From NCBI RefSeq assembly GCF_050947335.1, contig NW_027473533.1:62001-126000 (forward strand): a stretch of DNA of 64,000 nt, given 5' to 3'. This document shows positions 1 through 14,282 of the stretch, piece after piece. The notes beneath the pieces were generated by a model. The model had not been told where the DNA came from. It saw only the letters and a list, made by a program, of their open reading frames with translations, and searched no databases. The stretch is from Megachile rotundata (Eukaryota; Arthropoda; Insecta; Hymenoptera; Megachilidae). The translations under genes and the position numbers were made by a program. How positions within the stretch are numbered: position 1 is the first letter of the stretch; each line of letters starts with the position of its first letter.

Positions 1-83
1 AATAATATGAGTTAGGTTCATAATAATAAGAGTAATAAGTATAGTAATTGTCGTTCTATCGATCATATCTGCATAATATGGTT
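1..83 (+). repeat. Reference monomer (copy 1) with internal landmarks
   Basis: This is the phase reference used throughout. ATCGAT at 58-63 is a perfect palindrome (ClaI site) and overlaps GATC at 61-64. CpG dinucleotides lie at 52-53 and 60-61. The monomer has weak internal repetition. AATAATATGAGTTAG at 1-15 resembles AATAATAAGAGTAAT at 22-36 (12 of 15 bases). ATAATATG near the end (73-80) recurs 12 bases later at the start of the next monomer. This suggests the unit grew from shorter AT-rich words. Copy 1 carries a C at position 19 (ATTCATAAT form) and G at 16, the CATATCTGCAT form at 64-74, and ends GGTT rather than the commoner GGCT. Two monomers make 166 bp, close to a nucleosome core plus short linker, but that is inference only. 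Confidence 0.95.
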
Positions 84-554
84 AATAATATGAGTTAGAT
101 TCATAATAATAAGAGTAATAAGTATAGTAAATGTCGTTCTGTCGATCATATAATCATAATATGGGTAATAATATGAGTTGGATTGATAATAATAAGAGTA
201 ATGTGTATAATAATTGTCGTTCTATCGATCATTTAAGCGTAATATGGCTAATAATATGAGTTAGATTGATGATAATAAGAGTAATAAGTATAGTAAATGT
301 CGTGCTATCGATCATATCTGCATAATATGGTTAATAATATGAGTTATATTGATAATAGTGAGTGTAATAAGTATAGTAATTGTCGTTCTGTCGATCATAT
401 AAGCATAATATGGCTAATAATATGAGTTAGATTGATAATAATAAAAGTAATGAGTATAGTAATTGTCGTTCTATCCATCATATCTGCATAATATGGTTAA
501 TAATATGAGTTAGATTCATAATAATAAGAGTAATAAGTATAGTAATTGTCGTTC

Positions 555-562
555 TATCGATA
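555..562. other. TATCGATA palindrome in one monomer class (example site)
   Basis: Monomers with A instead of C at position 64 turn ATCGATC into the 8-bp palindrome TATCGATA. Examples lie at 555-562 and 638-645, and the class recurs throughout the array. The same octamer is the Drosophila DREF element, and CGATA is the BEAF-32 core. That is established for Drosophila only, and any role here is unsupported because the host is unknown. Confidence 0.6.
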
Positions 563-1050
563 ATATAAGCTTAATATGGCTAATAATATGAGTTAGATTG
601 ATAATACTCAGAGTAGTGAGTATAGTAATTCTCGTTCTATCGATAATATAAGCATAATATGGCTAATAATATGAGTTAGATTGATAATAATAAGAGTAAT
701 GAGTATAGTAATTGTCGTTCTATCGATCATATAAGCATAATATGGCTAATAATATGAGTTAGATTGATAATACTAAGAGTAGTGAGTATAGTAATTGTAG
801 TTCTAGCGATCATTTAAGCATAATATGGCTAATAATATGAGTTGGATTGATAACAATAAAAGTAATAAGTATAGTAATTGTCGTTCTATCGATAATATAA
901 GCATAATATGGCTAATAATATGAGTTAGATTGATAATACTAAGAGTAGTGAGTATAGTAATTCTCGTTCTATCGATCATAGAAGCATAATTTGGCTAATA
1001 ATATGAGTTAGATTGATAATAATGAGAGTAATAAGTATAGTAATTGTCGT

Positions 1051-1052
1051 AC
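1051..1052 (+). other. +2 insertion variant, A1
   Basis: The monomer reads TCGTACTCTATCGATC instead of TCGTTCTATCGATC, making it 85 bp. The same variant recurs at 4705-4706, 10102-10103 and 30937-30938. The downstream phase shifts by 2 each time. Confidence 0.95.
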
Positions 1053-1064
1053 TCTATCGATCAT

Positions 1065-1074
1065 TTATGCATAA
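1065..1074. other. TTATGCATAA palindrome in CATTTATGCAT monomers (example site)
   Basis: One monomer class has CATTTATGCATAAT, holding a perfect 10-bp palindrome. Sites include 1065-1074 and 6877-6886. One such monomer occurs in each long E unit. It differs by one base from the common CATTTAAGCATAAT. I infer no function. Confidence 0.6.
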
Positions 1075-4000
1075 TATGGCTAATAATATGAGTTAGATTG
1101 ATAATAATAAGAGTAGTAAGTATAGTAAATGTCGTACTATCGATCATATCTGCATAATATGGTTAATAATATGAGTTAGATTGATAATAGTAAGAGTAAT
1201 GTGTATAGTAAATGTCGTGCTATCGATCATATCTGCATAATATGGTTAATAATATGAGTTAGATTGATAATAGTAAGAGTAATGTGTATAGTAAATGTCG
1301 TGCTATCGATCATACCTGCACAATATGGTTAATAATATGAGTTAGATTGATAACAGTGAGTGTAATAAGTATAGTAATTGTTGTTCTATCGATCATATTA
1401 GCATAATATGGTTAATAATATGAATTAGATTGATAATAATAAGAGTAATAAGTATAGTACTTGTCGTTCTATCGATCATATAAGCATAATATGGCAAATA
1501 ATATGAGTTAGATTTATAATAATAAGAGTAATAAGTATAGTAATTGTCGTTCTATCGATAATATAAGCATAATATGGCTAATAATAAGAGTTAGATTGAA
1601 AATAATAAGAGTAATAAGTATAGTAATTGTCGTTCTATCGATCATTTAAGCATAATATGGCTAATAATATGAGTTAGATTGATAATACTAAGAGTGGTGA
1701 GTATAGTAATTGGAGTTCTATCGATCATTTAAGCATAATATGGCTAATAATGTGAGTTGGATTGATAATAATAAAAGTAATAAGTATAGTAATTGTCGTT
1801 CTATCGATCATTTAAGCATAATATGGCTAATAATATGAGTTAGATTGATAGTAATAACAGTAATAAATATAGTAATTGTCGTTCTATCGATAATATAAGC
1901 ATAATATGGCTAATAATATGAGTTAGATTGATAATAATAAGAGTAATAAGTATAGTAATTGTCGTCCTACCGATCATTTAAGCATAATATGGCTAATAAT
2001 ATGAGTTAGATTGATAATACTAAGAGTAGTGAGTATAGTAATTGTAGTTCTATCGATCATTTAAGCATAATATGGCTAATAATATGAGTTAGATTGATAA
2101 TAATAACAGTAATAAGTATAGTAATTGTCGTTCTATCGATATTATAAGCATAATATGGCTAATAATATGAGTTAGATTGATAATAACAAGAGTAATGAGT
2201 ATAGTAATTGTAGTTCTATCTATCATATCTACATAATATGGTTAATAATCTGAGTTAGATTCATAATAATAAGAGTAATATGTATAGTAATTGTCGTACT
2301 AGCGATCATTTAAGCATAATATGGCTAATAATATGAGTTAGATTGATAATACTAAGAGTAGTGAGTATAGTAATTCTCGTTCTATCGATCATAGAAGCAT
2401 AATATGGCTAATAATATGTGTTAGATTGATAATAATAAGAGTAATGGGTATAGTAATTGTAGTTCTATCGATCATATCTGCATTATATGGCTAATAATAT
2501 GAGTTAGATTGATAATAATAAGAGTAATGAGTATAGTAATTGTAGTTCTATCGATCATATCTGCATTATATGGTTAATAATATGAGTTAGATTGATAATA
2601 ATAAGAGTAATAAGTATAGTAATTGTAGTTCTATTGCTCATATAAGCATAATATGGCTAATAATATGAGTTAGATTCATAATAATAAGAGTAATAAGTAT
2701 AGTAATTGTCGTTCTATCGATCATTTAAGCATAATATGGCTAATAATATGAGTTAGATTGATAATAATAAGAGTAGTAAGTATAGTAAATGTCGTGCTAT
2801 CGATCATATCTGCATAATATGGTTAATAATATGAGTTAGATTGATAATAGTAAGAGTAATGTGTATAGTAAATATCGTGCTATCGATCATATCTGCATAA
2901 TATTGTTAATAATATGAGTTAGATTGATAATAGTAAGAGTAATGTGTATAGTAAATGTCGTGCTATCGATCATATCTGCACAATATGGTTAATAATATGA
3001 GTTAGATTGATAACAGTGAGTGTAATAAGTATAGTAATTGTCGTTCTACCGATCATATTACCATAATATGGTTAATAATATGAATTAGATTGATAATAAT
3101 AAGAGTAATAAGTATAGTATTTGTCGTTCTATCGATCATATAAGCATAATATGGCTAATAATATGAGATAGATTTATAATAATCAGGGTAATAAGTATAG
3201 TAATTGTCGTTCTATCGATCATATAAGCATAATATGGCTAATAATATGAGTTAGATTGATAATAATAAGAGTAATAAGTATAGTAATTGTCGTTCTATCG
3301 ATCATATCTGCATAATATGGTTAATAACATGAGTTAGATTGATAATAGTGAGTGTAATAAGTATAGTAAATGTCGTTCTATCGATCATATAATCATAATA
3401 TGGGTAATAATATGAGGTAGATTGATGATAATAAGAGTAATAAGTATAGTAAATGTCGTGCTATCGATCATATCTGCATAATATGGTTAATAATATGAGT
3501 TAGATTGATAATAGTGAGTGTAATAAGTATAGTAAATGTCGTTCTATCGATCATATAAGCATAATATGGCTAATAATAAGAGTTACATTGATAATAATAA
3601 GAGTAATGAGTATAGTAATTGTAGTTCTTACGATCATATCTGCATAATATGGTTAATAATATGAGTTAGATTCATAATAATAAGAGTAATAAGTATAGTA
3701 ATTGTCGTTCTATCGATCATATCTGCATAATATGGTTAATAATATGAGTTAGATTCATAATAATAAGAGTAATAAGTATAGTAAATGTCGTTCTGTCGAT
3801 CATATAATCATAATATGGGTAATAATATGAGTTGGATTGATAATAATAAGAGTAATGTGTATAATAATTGTCGTTCAATCGATCATTTAAGCGTAATATG
3901 GCTAATAATATGAGTTAGATTGATGATAATAAGAGTAATAAGTATAGTAAATGTCGTGCTATCGATCATATCTGCATAATATGGTTAATAATATGAGTTA

Positions 4001-4704
4001 TATTGATAATAGTGAGTGTAATAAGTATAGTAATTGTCGTTCTGTCGATCATATAAGCATAATATGGCTAATAATATGAGTTAGATTGATAATAATAAAA
4101 GTAATGAGTATAGTAATTGTCGTTCTATCCATCATATCTGCATAATATGGTTAATAATATGAGTTAGATTCATAATAATAAGAGTAATAAGTATAGTAAT
4201 TGTCGTTCTATCGATAATATAAGCTTAATATGGCTAATAATATGAGTTAGATTGATAATACTCAGAGTAGTGAGTATAGTAATTCTCGTTCTATCGATAA
4301 TATAAGCATAATATGGCTAATAATATGAGTTAGATTGATAATAATAAGAGTAATGAGTATAGTAATTGTCGTTCTATCGATCATATAAGCATAATATGGC
4401 TAATAATATGAGTTAGATTGATAATACTAAGAGTAGTGAGTATAGTAATTGTAGTTCTAGCGATCATTTAAGCATAATATGGCTAATAATATGAGTTGGA
4501 TTGATAACAATAAAAGTAATAGGTATAGTAATTGTCGTTCTATCGATAATATAAGCATAATATGGCTAATAATATGAGTTAGATTGATAATACTAAGAGT
4601 AGTGAGTATAGTAATTCTCGTTCTATCGATCATAGAAGCATAATTTGGCTAATAATATGAGTTAGATTGATAATAATGAGAGTAATAAGTATAGTAATTG
4701 TCGT

Positions 4705-4706
4705 AC
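4705..4706 (+). other. +2 insertion variant, A2
   Basis: Same inherited TCGTACTCTATCG form as at 1051, 3654 bp downstream, in the equivalent monomer of A2. Confidence 0.95.
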
Positions 4707-5980
4707 TCTATCGATCATTTATGCATAATATGGCTAATAATATGAGTTAGATTGATAATAATAAGAGTAGTAAGTATAGTAAATGTCGTACTATCGATCA
4801 TATCTGCATAATATGGTTAATAATATGAGTTAGATTGATAATAGTAAGAGTAATGTGTATAGTAAATGTCGTGCTATCGATCATATCTGCATAATATGGT
4901 TAATAATATGAGTTAGATTGATAATAGTAAGAGTAATGTGTATAGTAAATGTCGTGCTATCGATCATACCTGCACAATATGGTTAATAATATGAGTTAGA
5001 TTGATAACAGTGAGTGTAATAAGTATAGTAATTGTTGTTCTATCGATCATATTAGCATAATATGGTTAATAATATGAATTAGATTGATAATAATAAGAGT
5101 AATAAGTATAGTACTTGTCGTTCTATCGATCATATAAGCATAATATGGCAAATAATATGAGTTAGATTTATAATAATAAGAGTAATAAGTATAGTAATTG
5201 TCGTTCTATCGATAATATAAGCATAATATGGCTAATAATAAGAGTTAGATTGAAAATAATAAGAGTAATAAGTATAGTAATTGTCGTTCTATCGATCATT
5301 TAAGCATAATATGGCTAATAATATGAGTTAGATTGATAATACTAAGAGTGGTGAGTATAGTAATTGGAGTTCTATCGATCATTTAAGCATAATATGGCTA
5401 ATAATGTGAGTTGGATTGATAATAATAAAAGTAATAAGTATAGTAATTGTCGTTCTATCGATCATTTAAGCATAATATGGCTAATAATATGAGTTAGATT
5501 GATAGTAATAACAGTAATAAGTATAGTAATTGTCGTTCTATCGATAATATAAGCATAATATGGCTAATAATATGAGTTAGATTGATAATAATAAGAGTAA
5601 TAAGTATAGTAATTGTCGTCCTACCGATCATTTAAGCATAATATGGCTAATAATATGAGTTAGATTGATAATACTAAGAGTAGTGAGTATAGTAATTGTA
5701 GTTCTATTGATCATTTAAGCATAATATGGCTAATAATATGAGTTAGATTGATAATAATAACAGTAATAAGTATAGTAATTGTCGTTCTATCGATATTATA
5801 AGCATAATATGGCTAATAATATGAGTTAGATTGATAATAACAAGAGTAATGAGTATAGTAATTGTAGTTCTATCTATCATATCTACATAATATGGTTAAT
5901 AATCTGAGTTAGATTCATAATAATAAGAGTAATATGTATAGTAATTGTCGTACTAGCGATCATTTAAGCATAATATGGTT

Positions 5981-8636
5981 AATAATATGAGTTAGATTGA
6001 TAATAATAAGAGTAATAAGTATAGTAATTGTCGTTCTATCGATCATATAAGCATAATATGGCTAATAATATGAGTTAGATTGATAATAATAAGAGTAATA
6101 AGTATAGTAATTGTCGTTCTATCGATCATTTAAGCATAATATGGCTAATAATATGAGTTAGATTGATAGCAATAACAGTAATAAGTATAGTAATTGTCGT
6201 TCTATCGATAATATAAGCATAATATGGCTAATAATATGAGTTAGATTGATAATACTAAGAGTAGTGGGTATAGTAATTGTAGTTCTAGCGATCATTTAAG
6301 CATAATATGGCTAATAATATGAGTTGGATTGATAATAATAAAAGTAATAAGTATAGTAATTGTCATTCTATCGATAATATAAGCATAATATGGCTAATAA
6401 TATGAGTTAGATTGATAATACTAAGAGTAGTGAGTATAGTAATTCTCGTTCTATCGATCATAGAAGCATAATATGGCTAATAATATGTGTTAGATTGATA
6501 ATAATAAGAGTAATGGGTATAGTAATTGTAGTTCTATCGATCATATCTGCATTATATGGTTAATAATATGAGTTAGATTGATAATAATAAGAGTAATAAG
6601 TATAGTAATTGTCGTTCTATCGATATTATAAGCATAATATGGCTAATAATAAGAGTTAGATTGATAATAATAAGAGTAATAAGTATAGTAATTGTCGTTC
6701 TACCGATAATATAAGCATAATATGGCTAATAATATGAGTTAGATTGATAATACTAAGAGTAGGGAGTATAGTAATTCTCGTTCTATCGATCATAGAAGCA
6801 TAATATGGCTAATAATATGAGTTAGATTCATAATAATAAGAGTAATAAGTATAGTAATTGTCGTTCTATCGATCATTTATGCATAATATGGCTAATAATA
6901 TGAGTTAGATTAATAATAATAAGAGTAGTAAGTATAGTAAATGTCGTGCTATCGATCATATCTGCATAATATGGTTAATAATATGAGTTAGATTGATAAT
7001 AGTAAGAGTAATGTGTATAGTAAATGTCGTGCTATCGATCATATCTGCACAATATGGTTAATAATATGAGTTAGATTGATAACAGTGAGTGTAATAAGTA
7101 TAGTAATTGTCGTTCTACCGATCATATTACCATAATATGGTTAATAATATGAATCAGATTGATAATAATAAGAGTAATAAGTATAGTATTTGTCGTTCTA
7201 TCGATCATATAAGCATAATATGGCTAATAATATGAGATAGATTTATAATAATCAGGGTAATAAGTATAGTAATTGTCGTTCTATCGATCATATAAGCATA
7301 ATATGGCTAATAATATGAGTTAGATTGATAATAATAAGAGTAATAAGTATAGTAATTGTCGTTCTATCGATCATATAAGCATAATATGGCTAATAATATG
7401 AGTTAGATTGATAATAATAAGAGTAATAAGTATAGTAATTGTCGTTCTATCGATCATTTAAGCATAATATGGCTAATAATATGAGTTAGATTGATAGCAA
7501 TAACAGTAATAAGTATAGTAATTGTCGTTCTATCGATAATATAAGCATAATATGGCTAATAATATGAGTTAGATTGATAATACTAAGAGTAGTGGGTATA
7601 GTAATTGTAGTTCTAGCGATCATTTAAGCATAATATGGCTAATAATATGAGTTGGATTGATAATAATAAAAGTAATAAGTATAGTAATTGTCATTCTATC
7701 GATAATATAAGCATAATATGGCTAATAATATGAGTTAGATTGATAATACTAAGAGTAGTGAGTATAGTAATTCTCGTTCTATCGATCATAGAAGCATAAT
7801 ATGGCTAATAATATGTGTTAGATTGATAATAATAAGAGTAATGGGTATAGTAATTGTAGTTCTATCGATCATATCTGCATTATATGGTTAATAATATGAG
7901 TTAGATTGATAATAATAAGAGTAATAAGTATAGTAATTGTCGTTCTATCGATATTATAAGCATAATATGGCTAATAATAAGAGTTAGATTGATAATAATA
8001 AGAGTAATAAGTATAGTAATTGTCGTTCTACCGATAATATAAGCATAATATGGCTAATAATATGAGTTAGATTGATAATACTAAGAGTAGGGAGTATAGT
8101 AATTCTCGTTCTATCGATCATAGAAGCATAATATGGCTAATAATATGAGTTAGATTCATAATAATAAGAGTAATAAGTATAGTAATTGTCGTTCTATCGA
8201 TCATTTATGCATAATATGGCTAATAATATGAGTTAGATTAATAATAATAAGAGTAGTAAGTATAGTAAATGTCGTGCTATCGATCATATCTGCATAATAT
8301 GGTTAATAATATGAGTTAGATTGATAATAGTAAGAGTAATGTGTATAGTAAATGTCGTGCTATCGATCATATCTGCACAATATGGTTAATAATATGAGTT
8401 AGATTGATAACAGTGAGTGTAATAAGCATAGTAATTGTCGTTCTACCGATCATATTACCATAATATGGTTAATAATATGAATTAGATTGATAATAATAAG
8501 AGTAATAAGTATAGTATTTGTCGTTCTATCGATCATATAAGCATAATATGGCTAATAATATGAGATAGATTTATAATAATCAGGGTAATAAGTATAGTAA
8601 TTGTCGTTCTATCGATCATATAAGCATAATATGGCT
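5981..8636 (+). repeat. 16-monomer tandem duplication inside A2 (2 x 1328 bp)
   Basis: Copy 1 is 5981-7308 and copy 2 is 7309-8636. The rare GATTGATAGCAATAACAG monomer lies at 6161 and again at 7489, exactly 1328 bp (16 monomers) apart, and the monomer types between agree in order. The monomers upstream of the two copies differ, which sets the left edge, and the monomer after copy 2 begins like the first monomer of a third copy before diverging. Only a few private differences were noticed, for example GAATCAGATTG near 7150 against GAATTAGATTG near 8478, and AAGCATAG near 8426 against AAGTATAG, so the duplication looks recent. Confidence 0.88.
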
Positions 8637-9051
8637 AATAATATGAGTTAGATTGATAATAATAAGAGGAATAAGTATAGTAATTGTCGTTCTATCGATC
8701 ATATCTGCATAATATGGTTAATAACATGAGTTAGATTGATAATAGTGAGTGTAATAAGTATAGTAAATGTCGTTCTATCGATCATATAATCATAATATGG
8801 GTAATAATATGAGGTAGATTGATGATAATAAGAGTAATAAGTATAGTAAATGTCGTGCTATCGATCATATCTGCATAATATGGTTAATAATATGAGTTAG
8901 ATTGATAATAGTGAGTGTAATAAGTATAGTAAATGTCGTTCTATCGATCATATAAGCATAATATGGCTAATAATAAGAGTTACATTGATAATAATAAGAG
9001 TAATGAGTATAGTAATTGTAGTTCTTACGATCATATCTGCATAATATGGTT

Positions 9052-12000
9052 AATAATATGAGTTAGATTCATAATAATAAGAGTAATAAGTATAGTAATT
9101 GTCGTTCTATCGATCATATCTGCATAATATGGTTAATAATATGAGTTAGATTCATAATAATAAGAGTAATAAGTATAGTAAATGTCGTTCTGTCGATCAT
9201 ATAATCATAATATGGGTAATAATATGAGTTGGATTGATAATAATAAGAGTAATGTGTATAATAATTGTCGTTCTATCGTTCATTTAAGCGTAATATGGCT
9301 AATAATATGAGTTAGATTGATGATAATAAGAGTAATAAGTATAGTAAATGTCGTGCTATCGATCATATCTGCATAATATGGTTAATAATATGAGTTATAT
9401 TGATAATAGTGAGTGTAATAAGTATAGTAATTGTCGTTCTGTCGATCATATAAGCATAATATGGCTAATAATATGAGTTAGATTGATAATAATAAAAGTA
9501 ATGAGTATAGTAATTGTCGTTCTATCCATCATATCTGCATAATATGGTTAATAATATGAGTTAGATTCATAATAATAAGAGTAATAAGTATAGTAATTGT
9601 CGTTCTATCGATAATATAAGCTTAATATGGCTAATAATATGAGTTAGATTGATAATACTCAGAGTAGTGAGTATAGTAATTCTCGTTCTATCGATAATAT
9701 AAGCATAATATGGCTAATAATATGAGTTAGATTGATAATAATAAGAGTAATGAGTATAGTAATTGTCGTTCTATCGATCATATAAGCATAATATGGCTAA
9801 TAATATGAGTTAGATTGATAATACTAAGAGTAGTGAGTATAGTAATTGTAGTTCTAGCGATCATTTAAGCATAATATGGCTAATAATATGAGTTGGATTG
9901 ATAACAATAAAAGTAATAAGTATAGTAATTGTCGTTCTATCGATAATATAAGCATAATATGGCTAATAATATGAGTTAGATTGATAATACTAAGAGTAGT
10001 GAGTATAGTAATTCTCGTTCTATCGATCATAGAAGCATAATTTGGCTAATAATATGAGTTAGATTGATAATAATGAGAGTAATAAGTATAGTAATTGTCG
10101 TACTCTATCGATCATTTATGCATAATATGGCTCATAATATGAGTTAGATTGATAATAATAAGAGTAGTAAGTATAGTAAATGTCGTACTATCGATCATAT
10201 CTGCATAATATGGTTAATAATATGAGTTAGATTGATAATAGTAAGAGTAATGTGTATAGTAAATGTCGTGCTATCGATCATATCTGCATAATATGGTTAA
10301 TAATATGAGTTAGATTGATAATAGTAAGAGTAATGTGTATAGTAAATGTCGTGCTATCGATCATACCTGCACAATATGGTTAATAATATGAGTTAGATTG
10401 ATAACAGTGAGTGTAATAAGTATAGTAATTGTTGTTCTATCGATCATATTAGCATAATATGGTTAATAATATGAATTAGATTGATAATAATAAGAGTAAT
10501 AAGTATAGTACTTGTCGTTCTATCGATCATATAAGCATAATATGGCAAATAATATGAGTTAGATTTATAATAATAAGAGTAATAAGTATAGTAATTGTCG
10601 TTCTATCGATAATATAAGCATAATATGGCTAATAATAAGAGTTAGATTGAAAATAATAAGAGTAATAAGTATAGTAATTGTCGTTCTATCGATCATTTAA
10701 GCATAATATGGCTAATAATATGAGTTAGATTGATAATACTAAGAGTGGTGAGTATAGTAATTGGAGCTCTATCGATCATTTAAGCATAATATGGCTAATA
10801 ATGTGAGTTGGATTGATAATAATAAAAGTAATAAGTATAGTAATTGTCGTTCTATCGATCATTTAAGCATAATATGGCTAATAATATGAGTTAGATTGAT
10901 AGTAATAACAGTAATAAGTATAGTAATTGTCGTTCTATCGATAATATAAGCATAATATGGCTAATAATATGAGTTAGATTGATAATAATAAGAGTAATAA
11001 GTATAGTAATTGTCGTCCTACCGATCATTTAAGCATAATATGGCTAATAATATGAGTTAGATTGATAATACTAAGAGTAGTGAGTATAGTAATTGTAGTT
11101 CTATCGATCATTTAAGCATAATATGGCTAATAATATGAGTTAGATTGATAATAATAACAGTAATAAGTATAGTAATTGTCGTTCTATCGATATTATAAGC
11201 ATAATATGGCTAATAATATGAGTTAGATTGATAATAACAAGAGTAATGAGTATAGTAATTGTAGTTCTATCTATCATATCTACATAATATGGTTAATAAT
11301 CTGAGTTAGATTCATAATAATAAGAGTAATATGTATAGTAATTGTCGTACTAGCGATCATTTAAGCATAATATGGTTAATAATATGAGTTAGATTGATAA
11401 TAATAAGAGTAATAAGTATAGTAATTGTCGTTCTATCGATCATATAAGCATAATATGGCTAATAATATGAGTTAGATTGATAATAATAAGAGTAATAAGT
11501 ATAGTAATTGTCGTTCTATCGATCATTTAAGCATAATATGGCTAATAATATGAGTTAGATTGATAGCAATAACAGTAATAAGTATAGTAATTGTCGTTCT
11601 ATCGATAATATAAGCATAATATGGCTAATAATATGAGTTAGATTGATAATACTAAGAGTAGTGGGTATAGTAATTGTAGTTCTAGCGATCATTTAAGCAT
11701 AATATGGCTAATAATATGAGTTGGATTGATAATAATAAAAGTAATAAGTATAGTAATTGTCATTCTATCGATAATATAAGCATAATATGGCTAATAATAT
11801 GAGTTAGATTGATAATACTAAGAGTAGTGAGTATAGTAATTCTCGTTCTATCGATCATAGAAGCATAATATGGCTAATAATATGTGTTAGATTGATAATA
11901 ATAAGAGTAATGGGTATAGTAATTGTAGTTCTATCGATCATATCTGCATTATATGGTTAATAATATGAGTTAGATTGATAATAATAAGAGTAATAAGTAT

Positions 12001-14282
12001 AGTAATTGTCGTTCTATCGATATTATAAGCATAATATGGCTAATAATAAGAGTTAGATTGATAATAATAAGAGTAATAAGTATAGTAATTGTCGTTCTAC
12101 CGATAATATAAGCATAATATGGCTAATAATATGAGTTAGATTGATAATACTAAGAGTAGGGAGTATAGTAATTCTCGTTCTATCGATCATAGAAGCATAA
12201 TATGGCTAATAATATGAGTTAGATTCATAATAATAAGAGTAATAAGTATAGTAATTGTCGTTCTATCGATCATTTATGCATAATATGGCTAATAATATGA
12301 GTTAGATTAATAATAATAAGAGTAGTAAGTATAGTAAATGTCGTGCTATCGATCATATCTGCATAATATGGTTAATAATATGAGTTAGATTGATAATAGT
12401 AAGAGTAATGTGTATAGTAAATGTCGTGCTATCGATCATATCTGCATAATATGGTTAATAATATGAGTTAGATTGATAATAGTAAGAGTAATGTGTATAG
12501 TAAATGTCGTGCTATCGATCATATCTGCACAATATGGTTAATAATATGAGTTAGATTGATAAGAGTGAGTGTAATAAGTATAGTAATTGTCGTTCTATCG
12601 ATCATATAAGCATAATATGGCTAATAATATGAGTTAGATTTATAATAATAAGAGTAATAAGTATAGTAATTGTCGTTCTATCGATAATATAAGCATAATA
12701 TGGCTAATAATATGAGTTAGATTGATAATACTAAGAGTAGTGAGTATAGTAATTCTCGTTCTATCGATCATAGAAGCATAATATGGCTAATAATATGTGT
12801 TAGATTGATAATAATAAGAGTAATGGGTATAGTAATTGTAGTTCTATCGATCATATCTGCATTATATGGTTAATAATATGAGTTAGATTGATAATAATAA
12901 GAGTAATAAGTATAGTAATTGTCGTTCTATCGATATTATAAGCATAATATGGCTAATAATAAGAGTTAGATTGATAATAATAAGAGTAATAAGTATAGTA
13001 ATTGTCGTTCTATCGATCATTTAAGCATAATATGGCTAATAATATGAGTTAGATTGATAGTAATAACAGTAATAAGTATAGTAATTGTCGTTCTACCGAT
13101 AATATAAGCATAATATGGCTAATAATATGAGTTAGATTGATAATACTAAGAGTAGGGAGTATAGTAATTCTCGTTCTATCGATCATAGAAGCATAATATG
13201 GCTAATAATATGAGTTAGATTGATAATAATAAGAGTAATGAGTATAGTAATTGGCGTTCTATCGATCATATCTGCATAATATGGTTAATAATAAGAGTTA
13301 GATTGATAATAATAAGAGTAATAAGTATAGTAATTGTCGTTCTATCGATCATTTATGCATAATATGGCTAATAATATGAGTTAGATTAATAATAATAAGA
13401 GTAGTAAGTATAGTAAATGTCGTGCTATCGATCATATCTGCATAATATGGTTAATAATATGAGTTAGATTGATAATAGTAAGAGTAATGTGTATAGTAAA
13501 TGTCGTGCTATCGATCATATCTGCATAATATGGTTAATAATATGAGTTAGATTGATAATAGTAAGAGTGATGTGTATAGTAAATGTCGTGCTATCGATCA
13601 TATCTGCACAATATGGTTAATAATATGAGTTAGATTGATAACAGTGAGTGTAATAAGTATAGTAATTGTCGTTCTACCGATCATATTACCATAATATGGT
13701 TAATAATATGAATTAGATTGATAATAATAAGAGTAATAAGTATAGTATTTGTCGTTCTATCGATCATATAAGCATAATATGGCTAATAATATGAGATAGA
13801 TTTATAATAATCAGGGTAATAAGTATAGTAATTGTCGTTCTATCGATCATATAAGCATAATATGGCTAATAATATGAGTTAGATTGATAATAATAAGAGT
13901 AATAAGTATAGTAATTGTCGTTCTATCGATCATATCTGCATAATATGGTTAATAACATGAGTTAGATTGATAATAGTGAGTGTAATAAGTATAGTAAATG
14001 TCGTTCTATCCATCATATAATCATAATATGGGTAATAATATGAGGTAGATTGATGATAATAAGAGTAATAAGTATAGTAAATGTCGTGCTATCGATCATA
14101 TCTGCATAATATGGTTAATAATATGAGTTAGATTGATAATAGTGAGTGTAATAAGTATAGTAAATGTCGTTCTATCGATCATATAAGCATAATATGGCTA
14201 ATAATAAGAGTTACATTGATAATAATAAGAGTAATGAGTATAGTAATTGTAGTTCTTACGATCATATCTGCATAATATGGTT
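9052..14282 (+). repeat. A3 higher-order unit, 63 monomers (+2 bp)
   Basis: Bases 9052-11375 repeat the A front of A1 and A2, including the +2 insertion at 10102-10103. From 11378 the unit follows A2 but holds the GATAGCAATAACAG segment (11558) only once. A2 doubles that segment, whereas A3 instead carries an extra AGTAAGAGTAATGTG monomer near 12480 and a rearranged stretch at about 12560-13680. That stretch contains the unusual GATAAGAGTGAGTG form near 12558. From about 13680 to 14282 it returns to the tail shared with A2. Confidence 0.82.
10102..10103 (+). other. +2 insertion variant, A3
   Basis: Same form again, 5397 bp after the A2 copy, in the equivalent monomer of A3. The following monomer here starts GCTCATAATATG near 10130, a private change. 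Confidence 0.95.

Larger units (their letters stand above)
1..3654 (+). repeat. A1 higher-order unit, 44 monomers (+2 bp)
   Basis: Bases 1-2324 match 3655-5978 (offset 3654) and 9052-11375 (a further offset of 5397) monomer type for monomer type. They include the +2 insertion at 1051, the GATAACAGTGAGTG type near 1351 and the CGTACTAGCGATC type near 2294. The match breaks between 2324 and 2325, where A1 continues GGCT and the other two copies GGTT. The remaining part, 2327-3654, instead matches 15113-16440 at offset 12786, including the ATTGCTCATATAAGC monomer at 2633. A1 is thus a join of a shared A front and a back half otherwise found before the B family. Confidence 0.9.
3655..9051 (+). 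repeat. A2 higher-order unit, 65 monomers (+2 bp)
   Basis: The unit starts with two consecutive ATTCATAAT-type monomers, the second bearing GTTCTGTCGATC, exactly as A1 and A3 do. Bases 3655-5978 repeat the A front, with scattered differences such as AGGTATAG near 4521 where A1 has AAGTATAG, and GTTCTATTGATC near 5703. From 5981 the unit holds a 16-monomer segment present twice in tandem (separate entry), then a tail to 9051 that resembles the end of A1. Its length of 5397 bp equals 65 times 83 plus 2, the 2 coming from the insertion at 4705-4706. Confidence 0.88.

Noticed and set aside
8660..8675. Possible indel at AAGAGGAATAAG
   Set aside because: It is a single substitution (T to G) in AAGAGTAATAAG; monomer length stays 83.
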